A stretch of 5,989 nt of DNA, taken from assembly GCA_026396535.1 (NCBI GenBank), contig JAPLWP010000153.1:1-5989 (forward strand), read 5' to 3'. How positions within the stretch are numbered: position 1 is the first letter of the stretch; each line of letters opens with the position of its first letter. The notes beneath the pieces are model-generated. The model was not told the DNA's origin, made no database searches, and saw only the letters and a program-made list of their open reading frames with translations. Below are positions 1-5,938 of the stretch, in pieces. A program made the translations under genes and the position numbers. The stretch comes from Candidatus Magasanikiibacteriota bacterium (GTDB taxonomy: Bacteria > Patescibacteriota > Patescibacteriia > Magasanikbacterales > GWA2-37-8).

Positions 1-2
1 AA

Positions 3-221
3 AATATTACCAAAAATATTTTAAAGATAGTTTTGTCTACCATGGGCTTGGTATTTCTGGGTTTTGCGCTATTTGCCGGTATTCGCTGGATGACTGCTCA
101 GGGTAATGAAGAACATGTCACTACTGCCAAAAATACTCTCGAAGCGGCTGCTATTGGTTTGACTATAGTAGCGCTGTCATATGCTATTACTACTTTGGTA
201 TTTTCTAAACTAAACGGATAA
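3..221 (+). CDS. T4SS-type pilin-like small membrane protein, 5'-truncated
   Basis: The last 72 codons of a frame that is open to the left edge of the window, ending at TAA 219-221. A TTG at 33 and an ATG at 42 lie in frame, but coding continues upstream of both, so the true start is outside. The visible protein has a hydrophobic helix (about residues 9-30), a short polar loop with the sequence WMTAQGNEEHV, then a second hydrophobic helix (about 46-68). This two-helix plan, with WMTA.GNEE in the loop followed by a K-N-T-L..A.IGL..V.LSYA pattern, is the hallmark of the VirB2/TrbC-like pilin family that is extremely common in Patescibacteria. Such proteins are inner-membrane proteins that may assemble into a surface filament or secretion channel; the actual role in these cells is not established. 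The missing N-terminus probably holds a signal peptide. Family assignment is fairly secure, function is not. Confidence 0.75.
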   Translation, partial: NITKNILKIVLSTMGLVFLGFALFAGIRWMTAQGNEEHVTTAKNTLEAAAIGLTIVALSYAITTLVFSKLNG

Positions 222-275
222 TTTAATTATCTTCTTGTCAGATTAGTTTACAAAGATCAGGTACAGCGGTACAGT

Positions 276-310
276 ATAAGTAAGTTTAATTAACTTACTT
301 ATTTAATTTT
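276..310 (+). terminator. AT-rich inverted repeat, possible weak terminator of the pilin-like gene
   Basis: Arms 276-286 (ataagtaagtt) and 292-302 pair perfectly over 11 bp around a 5-base loop (taatt), and a T-rich stretch (ttaatttt) follows. The shape fits an intrinsic terminator for the gene ending at 221, but the stem has only two G-C pairs, so it would be weak. The repeat ends only 8 bases before the phosphoesterase ATG. It could instead be a protein-binding operator or a structure that limits translation of that gene. Confidence 0.4.
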
Positions 311-1162
311 ATGAAAACAAAAAACCTTGGTTTAGCGGTTTTCGTATCATTGGTAGCAATAATAGGTTATTTATATCCATATCAAGCCCAAGCGGACGCT
401 TATAAGGATCAAAAAATCCCGCAATTTGGCCACGAAGTAGTAGTTTTATTGGAAAATCATAGTTATGAACAAGTAATTGATAATTCGAAGATGCCTTATC
501 TAAATTCGTTGGCCAAGGCCTATGCTTATACTGCGGAATATTACGCCAATACTCATCCTTCGATTGGAAACTATTTTTTTCTTACTACCGGAAAAATTCA
601 AAGTAATGATGATGGGTTCAAAGGAAAAGTTACCGACGATAATATTGTCCGAAAATTGAATGGTGCTGGCAAAAGCTGGACAGTATATGCGGATGCTTTG
701 CCAAAAGTAGGGTATATGGGTGGTAATATTGGCACCTATATCAAGCGCCATAATCCATTTGTCTATTTTACCGACGTAATTGACCATCCTTCTCAACAGA
801 ATAAGATTGTTCCTTTTACCCAATTCTCCAAAGATTTAGCCGCCGGCACTTTGCCAAGCTTTTCTTTTATTGTGCCGGACGGCTGCCATACTTCTCACGA
901 TTGTGGTCGTACCGAGGCAGACAAATGGCTCAAAGCCAATATTGATCCGCTCGTAAAGAATAGTAGTTTCATGAAAGATGGACTACTAGTAATTGTATTT
1001 GATGAAGGCCAGGAATCAGATAAGCGCCATGGCGGCGGCAGAATTCCGGTAGTGTTCGTAGGGGATAAAGTCAGACCGGAATACAAATCCCGTGAATTTT
1101 ATCAGCATCCTGATCTGTTGCGGACTCTGCTAGAGGGGCTCGTCGGGATCCGGACCAGCTAA
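311..1162 (+). CDS. Secreted phosphoesterase (acid phosphatase / phospholipase C family)
   Basis: A 283-residue protein of the phosphoesterase family (Pfam PF04185 type), which hydrolyses phosphomonoesters or phospholipid head groups using bound metal. Residues 1-28 form a signal peptide: basic MKTK, a hydrophobic core, then a likely cleavage after AQA, so the enzyme probably acts outside the membrane. Visible family motifs in order are VVVLLENHSY (E48, N49), the nucleophile region THPSIGNYF (H82, S84, N87), VPDGCHTSHDCG (D190, H193, H196, D197), FDEG (D231, E232) and HGGGRIPVVFVG (H240). Cysteines C192 and C198 could form a disulfide. The C-terminus stops soon after the final HPDLLRTLLEGLVGI segment, slightly short for the family but with all motifs present. 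ATG 311 is the only sensible start because it places the signal peptide at the N-terminus; no Shine-Dalgarno is visible. Substrate (phosphatase versus phospholipase) cannot be told from the sequence. Confidence 0.85.
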   Translation: MKTKNLGLAVFVSLVAIIGYLYPYQAQADAYKDQKIPQFGHEVVVLLENHSYEQVIDNSKMPYLNSLAKAYAYTAEYYANTHPSIGNYFFLTTGKIQSNDDGFKGKVTDDNIVRKLNGAGKSWTVYADALPKVGYMGGNIGTYIKRHNPFVYFTDVIDHPSQQNKIVPFTQFSKDLAAGTLPSFSFIVPDGCHTSHDCGRTEADKWLKANIDPLVKNSSFMKDGLLVIVFDEGQESDKRHGGGRIPVVFVGDKVRPEYKSREFYQHPDLLRTLLEGLVGIRTS

Positions 1163-1176
1163 GACATGCCTTAGCT
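1157..1176 (+). promoter_or_regulatory. Short hairpin between phosphoesterase and rpsO
   Basis: Arms agctaag (1157-1163) and cttagct (1170-1176) pair over 7 bp around a 6-base loop, overlapping the phosphoesterase stop codon. There is no T-run after it, so it is a poor intrinsic terminator. It ends 25 bases before the rpsO ATG. S15 is known to bind structured leaders of its own mRNA in several bacteria, so a regulatory role is possible, but this stem resembles none of the known S15 operators that I can identify. Confidence 0.3.
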
Positions 1177-1201
1177 TAGGCTCGGTAATTATTATGCATG
1201 T

Positions 1202-1564
1202 ATGTTAGATTTAAAGAAAAAGCAGGCTTTAATTAAGAAATTTCAGACTCATACTGGTGACACCGGTAGCAGCGAAGTGCAAATTGCAATTTTGACTGCT
1301 GAGATCGAAGAATTGATCGGCCACTTGAAAGGCCACCCAAAAGATCACTCTTCCCGTCGCGGTTTGTTGCGCAAAGTGAGTGCTCGTCGTCGTTTGATGC
1401 GTTACCTTAAAAAGGAAAATGCTGAAAGCTACGAAAATTTGGTAAAGAAATTAAAAATCAAAGCTCCACGCGCCGTTGTAAAAGCTGGCGTTGCCGCAGC
1501 CGAAGTTGATGAACTCGACATGGAAGCGGAGTTAATGGAAAAAGTTGATGAAACCCACGAATAG
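1202..1564 (+). CDS. rpsO: Small ribosomal subunit protein uS15, with C-terminal extension
   Basis: Ribosomal protein S15 binds 16S rRNA in the platform of the small subunit and contributes to a bridge with the large subunit. Residues 1-88 are the standard S15 fold: the HTGDTGSSEVQIAILT block (17-32), H41 with LKGHPKDHSSRRGLL (42-56), and VSARRRLMRYLKK (59-71), which hold the conserved rRNA-contacting residues. The family is usually about 88-90 residues; this protein has 120. The extra 30 or so residues begin basic (KAPRAVVKAG) and become acidic (EVDELDMEAELMEKVDETHE). ATG 1202 gives the usual short N-terminus before helix 1; no Shine-Dalgarno is seen. The 3' end overlaps the next gene by 17 bases, and pnp lies further downstream, as in the classic rpsO-pnp neighbourhood. 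Identification is very secure; the role of the tail is unknown. Confidence 0.97.
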   Translation: MLDLKKKQALIKKFQTHTGDTGSSEVQIAILTAEIEELIGHLKGHPKDHSSRRGLLRKVSARRRLMRYLKKENAESYENLVKKLKIKAPRAVVKAGVAAAEVDELDMEAELMEKVDETHE

Positions 1565-2117
1565 TAAAAAAACCCATCCACTCAAACACCCCGACCAACG
1601 CGTTGGGGTGTTTATTGATGTACAAAATATGTATTATAGCGCCAAAAATCTCTTTCATTGTAAAGTGAATTTTGGTAATATTGTAAAAGAGGCGACTGCT
1701 GGTCGTAAACTTATTCGTGCGATTGCTTATGTGGTAAGTACTGAAGGTAAAGAAGAGCAGCCGTTTTTTGATGCTCTGTACAACCAAGGTATTGAAACCA
1801 AAGAACGTCCTTTGCAGATTTTTTACGGTGGTGAAAAGAAAGCGGACTGGGATGTGGGTATTACTGTAGATGCAATTCGTCTTTCTCCAAGTCTTGATAC
1901 AATTGTATTGGTTTCTGGCGATGGTGATTATTTGCCACTGGTAGAATATTTGCAGAATCAGGGTAAGCAGGTAGAAGTGATGGCCTTTGGTAATACATCG
2001 TCTGGACGCTTGCGTGAAGAAGCTGATGATTTTATTGATTTGGGTGGTGAAGAAAAACACAAATTTCTGATAATGGAAAGAAAAGTATTTAGTCCAAAGT
2101 TTAAAAAACAAATTTAA
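1548..2117 (+). CDS. NYN domain (LabA/DUF88-like) putative ribonuclease
   Basis: A 189-residue protein that is almost entirely one NYN domain, a PIN-like metal-dependent nuclease fold. Acidic residues expected at the active site are present: D24 in VGVFIDVQN, D100/D102 and D108 in KADWDVGITVDAI, and D125/D127 in VLVSGDGDYLPLV. These support RNA cleavage, although no substrate is known. The C-terminus ends in a basic tail (ERKVFSPKFKKQI). I chose ATG 1548 rather than the adjacent TTG 1545; a later in-frame GTG at 1608 would cut into the first beta strand. The start overlaps the rpsO end by 17 bases, suggesting coupled translation. It sits between rpsO and pnp, so a role in RNA processing or ribosome-linked decay is a reasonable inference. 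The first 18 residues (MKPTNSKKTHPLKHPDQR) are not part of the domain and coincide with a DNA hairpin. Confidence 0.85.
   Translation: MKPTNSKKTHPLKHPDQRVGVFIDVQNMYYSAKNLFHCKVNFGNIVKEATAGRKLIRAIAYVVSTEGKEEQPFFDALYNQGIETKERPLQIFYGGEKKADWDVGITVDAIRLSPSLDTIVLVSGDGDYLPLVEYLQNQGKQVEVMAFGNTSSGRLREEADDFIDLGGEEKHKFLIMERKVFSPKFKKQI
1584..1613 (+). promoter_or_regulatory. Strong hairpin just after the rpsO stop, inside the NYN reading frame
   Basis: Arms 1584-1592 (aaacacccc) and 1605-1613 (ggggtgttt) pair perfectly over 9 bp. Three inner pairs (1593-1595 with 1602-1604, one of them G-U) extend the stem to 12 bp with a 6-base loop. An A-run lies at 1565-1572, and only a short T-rich stretch follows. 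It begins 20 bases after the rpsO stop codon. It could act as an attenuator or weak terminator, a 3' stabilising structure for rpsO mRNA, or a ribonuclease site separating rpsO from the NYN gene. It codes protein at the same time. Confidence 0.5.
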
Positions 2118-2125
2118 TTAATTTA

Positions 2126-2181
2126 GAGGTTGGTTCAAGGACACCTAGACCTATAAGGTCTCTAGCTCTTGAATCAGCTTC
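2126..2181 (+). promoter_or_regulatory. Long leader hairpin directly upstream of pnp
   Basis: Positions 2126-2140 pair with 2167-2181 in 15 unbroken pairs (11 Watson-Crick, 4 G-U). An apical stem of 6 bp (agacct 2147-2152 with aggtct 2156-2161) closes a 3-base loop, and an internal loop separates the two stems. The structure fills nearly the whole gap between the NYN stop and the pnp ribosome-binding site. In E. coli the pnp leader carries a stem-loop that RNase III cuts and PNPase then uses to repress itself. A comparable role here is inferred from position and shape, not from sequence similarity. Confidence 0.55.
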
Positions 2182-2187
2182 GGAAAG
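2182..2187 (+). promoter_or_regulatory. Ribosome-binding site of pnp
   Basis: GGAAAG lies 11 bases before ATG 2199 and immediately after the base of the leader hairpin. It is the most recognisable Shine-Dalgarno-like site of the RNA-metabolism block and decides the pnp start. The alternative upstream TTG at 2169 lies within the hairpin stem and would add ten residues that are not typical of the family. Confidence 0.5.
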
Positions 2188-2198
2188 AAAAATACTGT

Positions 2199-4415
2199 AT
2201 GTCAGTAAAAAAATGGTCAATGGAATGGGGCGGTAGAACGCTCACCGTTGAAACCGGCAAGCTCTCTTTGCAAGCCAACGCATCATGCGTAGTGCAATAT
2301 GGAGAAACAGTCATCATGGCTACTGCCACGATGAGTAAAAACACTCGTGATGGGATCGATTATTTCCCACTCATGGTGAACTTCGAAGAAAAGCTATATG
2401 CTGCCGGCAAAATCAAAGGCAGTCGCTTTATTAAACGTGAAGGTCGCCCTACCGAAGAAGCGACTTTGTCTGGTCGCTTGGTAGATCGCTCTATCCGTCC
2501 TTTGTTTGACGAAAGAATGCGCAATGATACTCAGGTGATTTTAACCGCTCTATCTTATGACGGTGAAAATGATTCTCAGATTACTGCTCTAGTGGCTGCT
2601 TGTACTGTGCTTTCTATTTCTTCCATTCCTTGGAAGGGTGGTATCGCTGGTGTACGCGTGGGTCGCGTGGATGGTAATTTCAAAATAAATCCAACTTTGA
2701 CTGAACGTAAGCTAAGCGATATTGATATTGTCGTAGCTGGTAACACTGAAAAATTGATAATGGTAGAAGCTGGTTGTAACGAATGTCCAGATACTGATGT
2801 GGTGACAGCGATGAAATACGGTGGACAACAACTCCAGCCACTTTTGGATTTTATTGCCAAAATTACGGCAGAAGTTGGTCAGACCAAACAGGATCTCAAT
2901 GCAAATTTGAGTGAAAAAGAAACTACTCTGCGCGCAGTTGAAAAAGAAGTAGAAGAATTTGTGGGATCAAAATCCGATGAATGGATTTTTGGCACTCCAA
3001 AAAAAGACCGCAAAGAACGTGTTGCTTTGATTGAGAAATTTTCTACTGCTGTATCGGAAATGCTCAAAGCCAAAGAAGTAGACGAAGGTATCCAAAAAAT
3101 TATTTTGGGTCGCGTAAAAATCTACGTAGAAAAATATATTACTCTTCAAATTTTAAACAAAGATCAACGTCTTGATGGTCGCAGTCTATTTGACATTCGC
3201 GATCTATCTGTAGAAGTTGGATTACTCCCTCGTACTCACGGTACTGGTTTGTTCCAGCGCGGTGATACACAGGTATTGTCTATCGTAACTCTTGGTGCTC
3301 CGGGCGACGTGCAGACATTGGACACTATGGAAGAAGAAGGAACCAAACGCTATATGCACCATTACAGCGATACTCCAGCCACCTATGGTGAAACTGGTCC
3401 GCTTCGTGGTCCAGGTAATCGTGCAATTGGTCACGGTGCTTTGGCTGAACGTGCTCTTGAGCCAATGTTGCCAAGTGCGGAAGATTTCCCATACGCGATG
3501 CGTGTAGTATCTGAAGTATTAGGTAGTAATGGTAGCAGCTCGATGGCTTCTACTTGTGGCTCTACCTTAGCTCTCATGGATGCTGGTGTGCCTCTAAAGA
3601 AACCGGTTGCTGGTATTGCGATGGGCTTGGCTAGTGACGACAAGGGTCGCTGGAAAGTGCTTACAGATTTACAGGATGTAGAAGACGGCCCAGGTGGTAT
3701 GGATTTCAAAATTACTGGTACTCGCGACGGTGTAACTGCTATTCAGATGGACACCAAGACCGATGGCTTAAATTGGGAAATCGTGGCTCAGACTTTCAAA
3801 CAGTCTCGTGAAGCTCGTCTCGTAATTTTGGACAAGATGGCTACTATTATTGCAGAGCCAAGAAAAGAAATGTCCAAATATGCTCCACGCATTGAAACTA
3901 TCATGATCAACCCAGATAAGATTCGCGACGTGATTGGTCCAGGCGGAAAAATGATTAATAAAATTATTGCTGAAACTGGTGTACAGATCGATATCGAAGA
4001 CAGCGGTAAAGTATTGGTTACTTCCAGCGATTCTGTCGGCATGCAAAAAGCCAAGGATTGGATCATGCAATTGACTCATGAAGTCACTGCTGGTGAGGTC
4101 TACGAGGGCACAGTTGTCCGTATGGAAGACTTTGGTGCTTTTATCAACATCTTACCAGGCCAGGATGGCATGGTGCACGTATCTGACATTGCTTGGGCAC
4201 GTACTAACAAACCATCGGATGTAATGAAACTTGGTGATAAGATCAAAGTAGTAGTAAAAGAAGTAGATGCGATGAATCGCGTAAACCTCAGTATGAAAGC
4301 TTTGACCGAAAAACCAGAAGGCTATGTAGAACAACCTCCTCGTGAACGCACCTTTGGTGGCGGCGGACGCAGTGGTGGTGGTCGCGGTGGTTTTGGCGGC
4401 GGACGCAGACCGTAA
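2199..4415 (+). CDS. pnp: Polynucleotide phosphorylase (PNPase)
   Basis: A 738-residue 3'-to-5' exoribonuclease that uses phosphate to degrade RNA to nucleoside diphosphates and can also add tails; it works as a ring-shaped trimer in the cytoplasm. Domain order is complete: first RNase PH-like domain (about residues 10-145), helical linker, second catalytic RNase PH-like domain (about 325-555), KH domain with the IGPGG loop (579-583), and S1 domain (about 632-701). Catalytic features are present: SNGSSSMAS phosphate-binding loop (S446-S448), GGMDFK (D502) and MDTK (D518, K520). The last 24 residues form a Gly/Arg-rich tail beginning RERTFGGGGRSGGG that is not part of the folded core and may bind RNA. 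ATG 2199 is chosen for its nearby GGAAAG. A long hairpin precedes the gene and a terminator follows, so pnp is the last gene of this block. Confidence 0.97.
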   Translation: MSVKKWSMEWGGRTLTVETGKLSLQANASCVVQYGETVIMATATMSKNTRDGIDYFPLMVNFEEKLYAAGKIKGSRFIKREGRPTEEATLSGRLVDRSIRPLFDERMRNDTQVILTALSYDGENDSQITALVAACTVLSISSIPWKGGIAGVRVGRVDGNFKINPTLTERKLSDIDIVVAGNTEKLIMVEAGCNECPDTDVVTAMKYGGQQLQPLLDFIAKITAEVGQTKQDLNANLSEKETTLRAVEKEVEEFVGSKSDEWIFGTPKKDRKERVALIEKFSTAVSEMLKAKEVDEGIQKIILGRVKIYVEKYITLQILNKDQRLDGRSLFDIRDLSVEVGLLPRTHGTGLFQRGDTQVLSIVTLGAPGDVQTLDTMEEEGTKRYMHHYSDTPATYGETGPLRGPGNRAIGHGALAERALEPMLPSAEDFPYAMRVVSEVLGSNGSSSMASTCGSTLALMDAGVPLKKPVAGIAMGLASDDKGRWKVLTDLQDVEDGPGGMDFKITGTRDGVTAIQMDTKTDGLNWEIVAQTFKQSREARLVILDKMATIIAEPRKEMSKYAPRIETIMINPDKIRDVIGPGGKMINKIIAETGVQIDIEDSGKVLVTSSDSVGMQKAKDWIMQLTHEVTAGEVYEGTVVRMEDFGAFINILPGQDGMVHVSDIAWARTNKPSDVMKLGDKIKVVVKEVDAMNRVNLSMKALTEKPEGYVEQPPRERTFGGGGRSGGGRGGFGGGRRP
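4358..4408 (+). repeat. 15-base direct repeat in the Gly/Arg-rich tail of pnp
   Basis: The 15-mer tggcggcggacgcag occurs at 4358-4372 and again at 4394-4408, 36 bases apart and in the same reading frame. Each copy encodes a GGGR unit. The repeat suggests that the tail grew by in-frame duplication or is being homogenised by slippage. Confidence 0.75.
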
Positions 4416-4427
4416 AATTTAAATTTT

Positions 4428-4468
4428 AAAATCCTCTGAATTAAAAATCAGAGGATTTTTTATTTTTA
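4428..4468 (+). terminator. Intrinsic terminator of pnp
   Basis: A perfect 12-bp stem (aaaatcctctga 4428-4439 with 4448-4459) closes an 8-base loop, and the run ttttttattttt follows at once. It begins 13 bases after the pnp stop codon and ends about 25 bases before the next promoter. This is a textbook rho-independent terminator and cleanly separates the RNA-metabolism genes from the decarboxylase unit. Confidence 0.93.
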
Positions 4469-4492
4469 TGTTAAAATTTAGCCAAAAACCCA

Positions 4493-4521
4493 TTGACAAA
4501 ACACGTTTTTTATGCTATAAT
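4493..4521 (+). promoter_or_regulatory. Consensus housekeeping sigma70-type promoter
   Basis: TTGACA at 4493-4498 and TATAAT at 4516-4521 both match the consensus at all six positions, with an optimal 17-base spacer. TG at 4513-4514 adds an extended -10 element. The expected transcription start is near A4528, giving a leader of about 45 bases before the decarboxylase ATG. A promoter this close to consensus suggests strong expression, perhaps tuned by an unseen regulator. Confidence 0.92.
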
Positions 4522-4572
4522 ATCTCTATATTACTGCGTTTTTACTAACAATTTTGTTCATTTAGGCGCGCT

Positions 4573-5931
4573 ATGCAAAATCTCAAAGAATTCTGGAAAC
4601 TCGGTAAACCGGAATTTGACACTCAATTTTTCGATATCAATAAAGAGGGTGAACTTCTTCTCAAAGAAGGGAACTATCAATATAATCTTCACGAACTCAC
4701 CCAAAAATACGAGACCTCTTTAGAGATGGTCTTTCCTTTTATTATCGAAAATCGTGTAGAAAACTTGATTAAGACTTTTGATTTTTACATTAAGAAATAT
4801 AAATATAAAGGAAAATTTTATTTTCATTACCCAATGAAAGTAAATCAGAACCGTGAATTTATTTTGCCACTTATCAGTGAAGGTGCCAATTTGGAAACTT
4901 CTTCTGCCAATGAACTTTGGATTGTAAAACGTCTTTGGGAACAGCATAAATTTAATTCTCGTATTAAAGTTATTTGTAATGGTCCAAAAACCCATGACTA
5001 TTTGGCTTTGATCAAAGAATTGCGTGAACAGGGTCTGGATATTGTGCCAATTATTGAAAATCAACACGAGCTTGAATATTTACGTAACTATAAAGGTGAA
5101 GTCGGTATCCGCGTAGATTTAAATGTTCGTACCAAATCTCATTGGGATCATTCAATCGATCGTTTTGGTTTTACTCCAGAAGAAATTTTAGGTTTGGGTA
5201 AATTGCGTAATTTAAAAATTTTGCATTATCATGTTGGTACTCAGATTCCGCACGCCAACGATATTATGAACTCCCTCAAAGAAGGTGTGTCTATCTATAA
5301 AAAATTGAAAAAGATTAATCCGCAATTGGATACAATTAATATTGGTGGTGGTTTTGCGGTGAATCGTGATAAGAAAAAAATGTATTCAGTGCAGGGTATT
5401 GTGCAAAGAATTGTAAGTTATCTTTCTAAGCATACCGGCAATGGCGATGGTATTGGTTCTCCGCATATTATTTGTGAATGGGGCAGTCATATTATGGCGC
5501 CGTCTCAGATTACAATTTTTAAAGTTATTGGACAAAAAGATATTAAAAAAGGTGCCGCGGCTCGCAAATGGTATGTGATTGATGGCAGCTTTATGAATGA
5601 TTTGATTGATACTTGGTCTATCAAACAAAAGTGGCACGTGGTACCAATCAATAATTTAAATTCTAAAAAATTAGAACGTGTTTGGCTGTGTGGTAGTAGC
5701 TGTGATAGTGATGACAAATATACGGGTGGTAGTTATGTGCGTCTGCCAAAAATTGAAGAAGGCGAAACTCAGTATGTAGCTTTTTTTGATACTGGTGCTT
5801 ATCAGGATGCGCTTGGTTCTCAACATTGTTTATTATCTTCTCCTGCCAATATCGTTTGCCAAGACGGTGATATTAATATCGCCCGTGAGCACGAAACTCC
5901 CGAAGAAATTGGTAAAAAATTTGGTTGGTAA
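4573..5931 (+). CDS. Compact fold-III PLP-dependent decarboxylase, SpeA (arginine decarboxylase)-like
   Basis: A 452-residue enzyme of the Orn/DAP/Arg decarboxylase superfamily (alanine-racemase barrel plus beta domain). The closest resemblance is to biosynthetic arginine decarboxylase: YPMKVNQNRE with the PLP-binding lysine K89, then GANLETSSANEL and VICNGPKTHDYLALI. Further sites are LHYHVGTQ (H220, PLP-stacking position), the phosphate-binding NIGGGFAV (G258-G260), CDSDD with the catalytic Cys-Asp pair (C377, D378), and FDTGAYQDALGSQH (Y410). Typical SpeA proteins exceed 600 residues; only about 75 residues separate E302 from C377, so the helical insertion is probably absent. The usual EPGR or ESGR phosphate-contacting motif reads EWGS (302-305), without the arginine. 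Likely product is agmatine from arginine, feeding polyamine synthesis, but another amino acid or carboxy-polyamine substrate is possible. ATG 4573 has only a weak AGG upstream; it is driven by the promoter at 4493. Confidence 0.8.
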   Translation: MQNLKEFWKLGKPEFDTQFFDINKEGELLLKEGNYQYNLHELTQKYETSLEMVFPFIIENRVENLIKTFDFYIKKYKYKGKFYFHYPMKVNQNREFILPLISEGANLETSSANELWIVKRLWEQHKFNSRIKVICNGPKTHDYLALIKELREQGLDIVPIIENQHELEYLRNYKGEVGIRVDLNVRTKSHWDHSIDRFGFTPEEILGLGKLRNLKILHYHVGTQIPHANDIMNSLKEGVSIYKKLKKINPQLDTINIGGGFAVNRDKKKMYSVQGIVQRIVSYLSKHTGNGDGIGSPHIICEWGSHIMAPSQITIFKVIGQKDIKKGAAARKWYVIDGSFMNDLIDTWSIKQKWHVVPINNLNSKKLERVWLCGSSCDSDDKYTGGSYVRLPKIEEGETQYVAFFDTGAYQDALGSQHCLLSSPANIVCQDGDINIAREHETPEEIGKKFGW

Positions 5932-5938
5932 AATTTAT

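Noticed and set aside
247..275. Promoter-like TTTACA, 17-base spacer, TACAGT upstream of the phosphoesterase
   Set aside because: The -10 matches only 4 of 6 positions and the region is AT-rich, so such matches are expected by chance; not strong enough to list.
1194..1208. Four-codon upstream ORF (ATG CAT GTA TGT TAG) overlapping the rpsO start
   Set aside because: Too short to judge and has no ribosome-binding site; likely chance.
1458..2111. 217-codon minus-strand frame opposite rpsO and the NYN gene
   Set aside because: Antisense shadow of two clearly real genes, with low-complexity, phenylalanine-rich translation and no recognisable domain.
2130..2157. Possible promoter TTGGTT with TATAAG before pnp
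   Set aside because: Poor -35 and 16-base spacing, and the bases are better explained as arms of the long leader hairpin.
4493..4723. 76-codon + strand frame between pnp and the decarboxylase
   Set aside because: Begins with the TTG of the -35 element and overlaps the decarboxylase in another frame; no family features.
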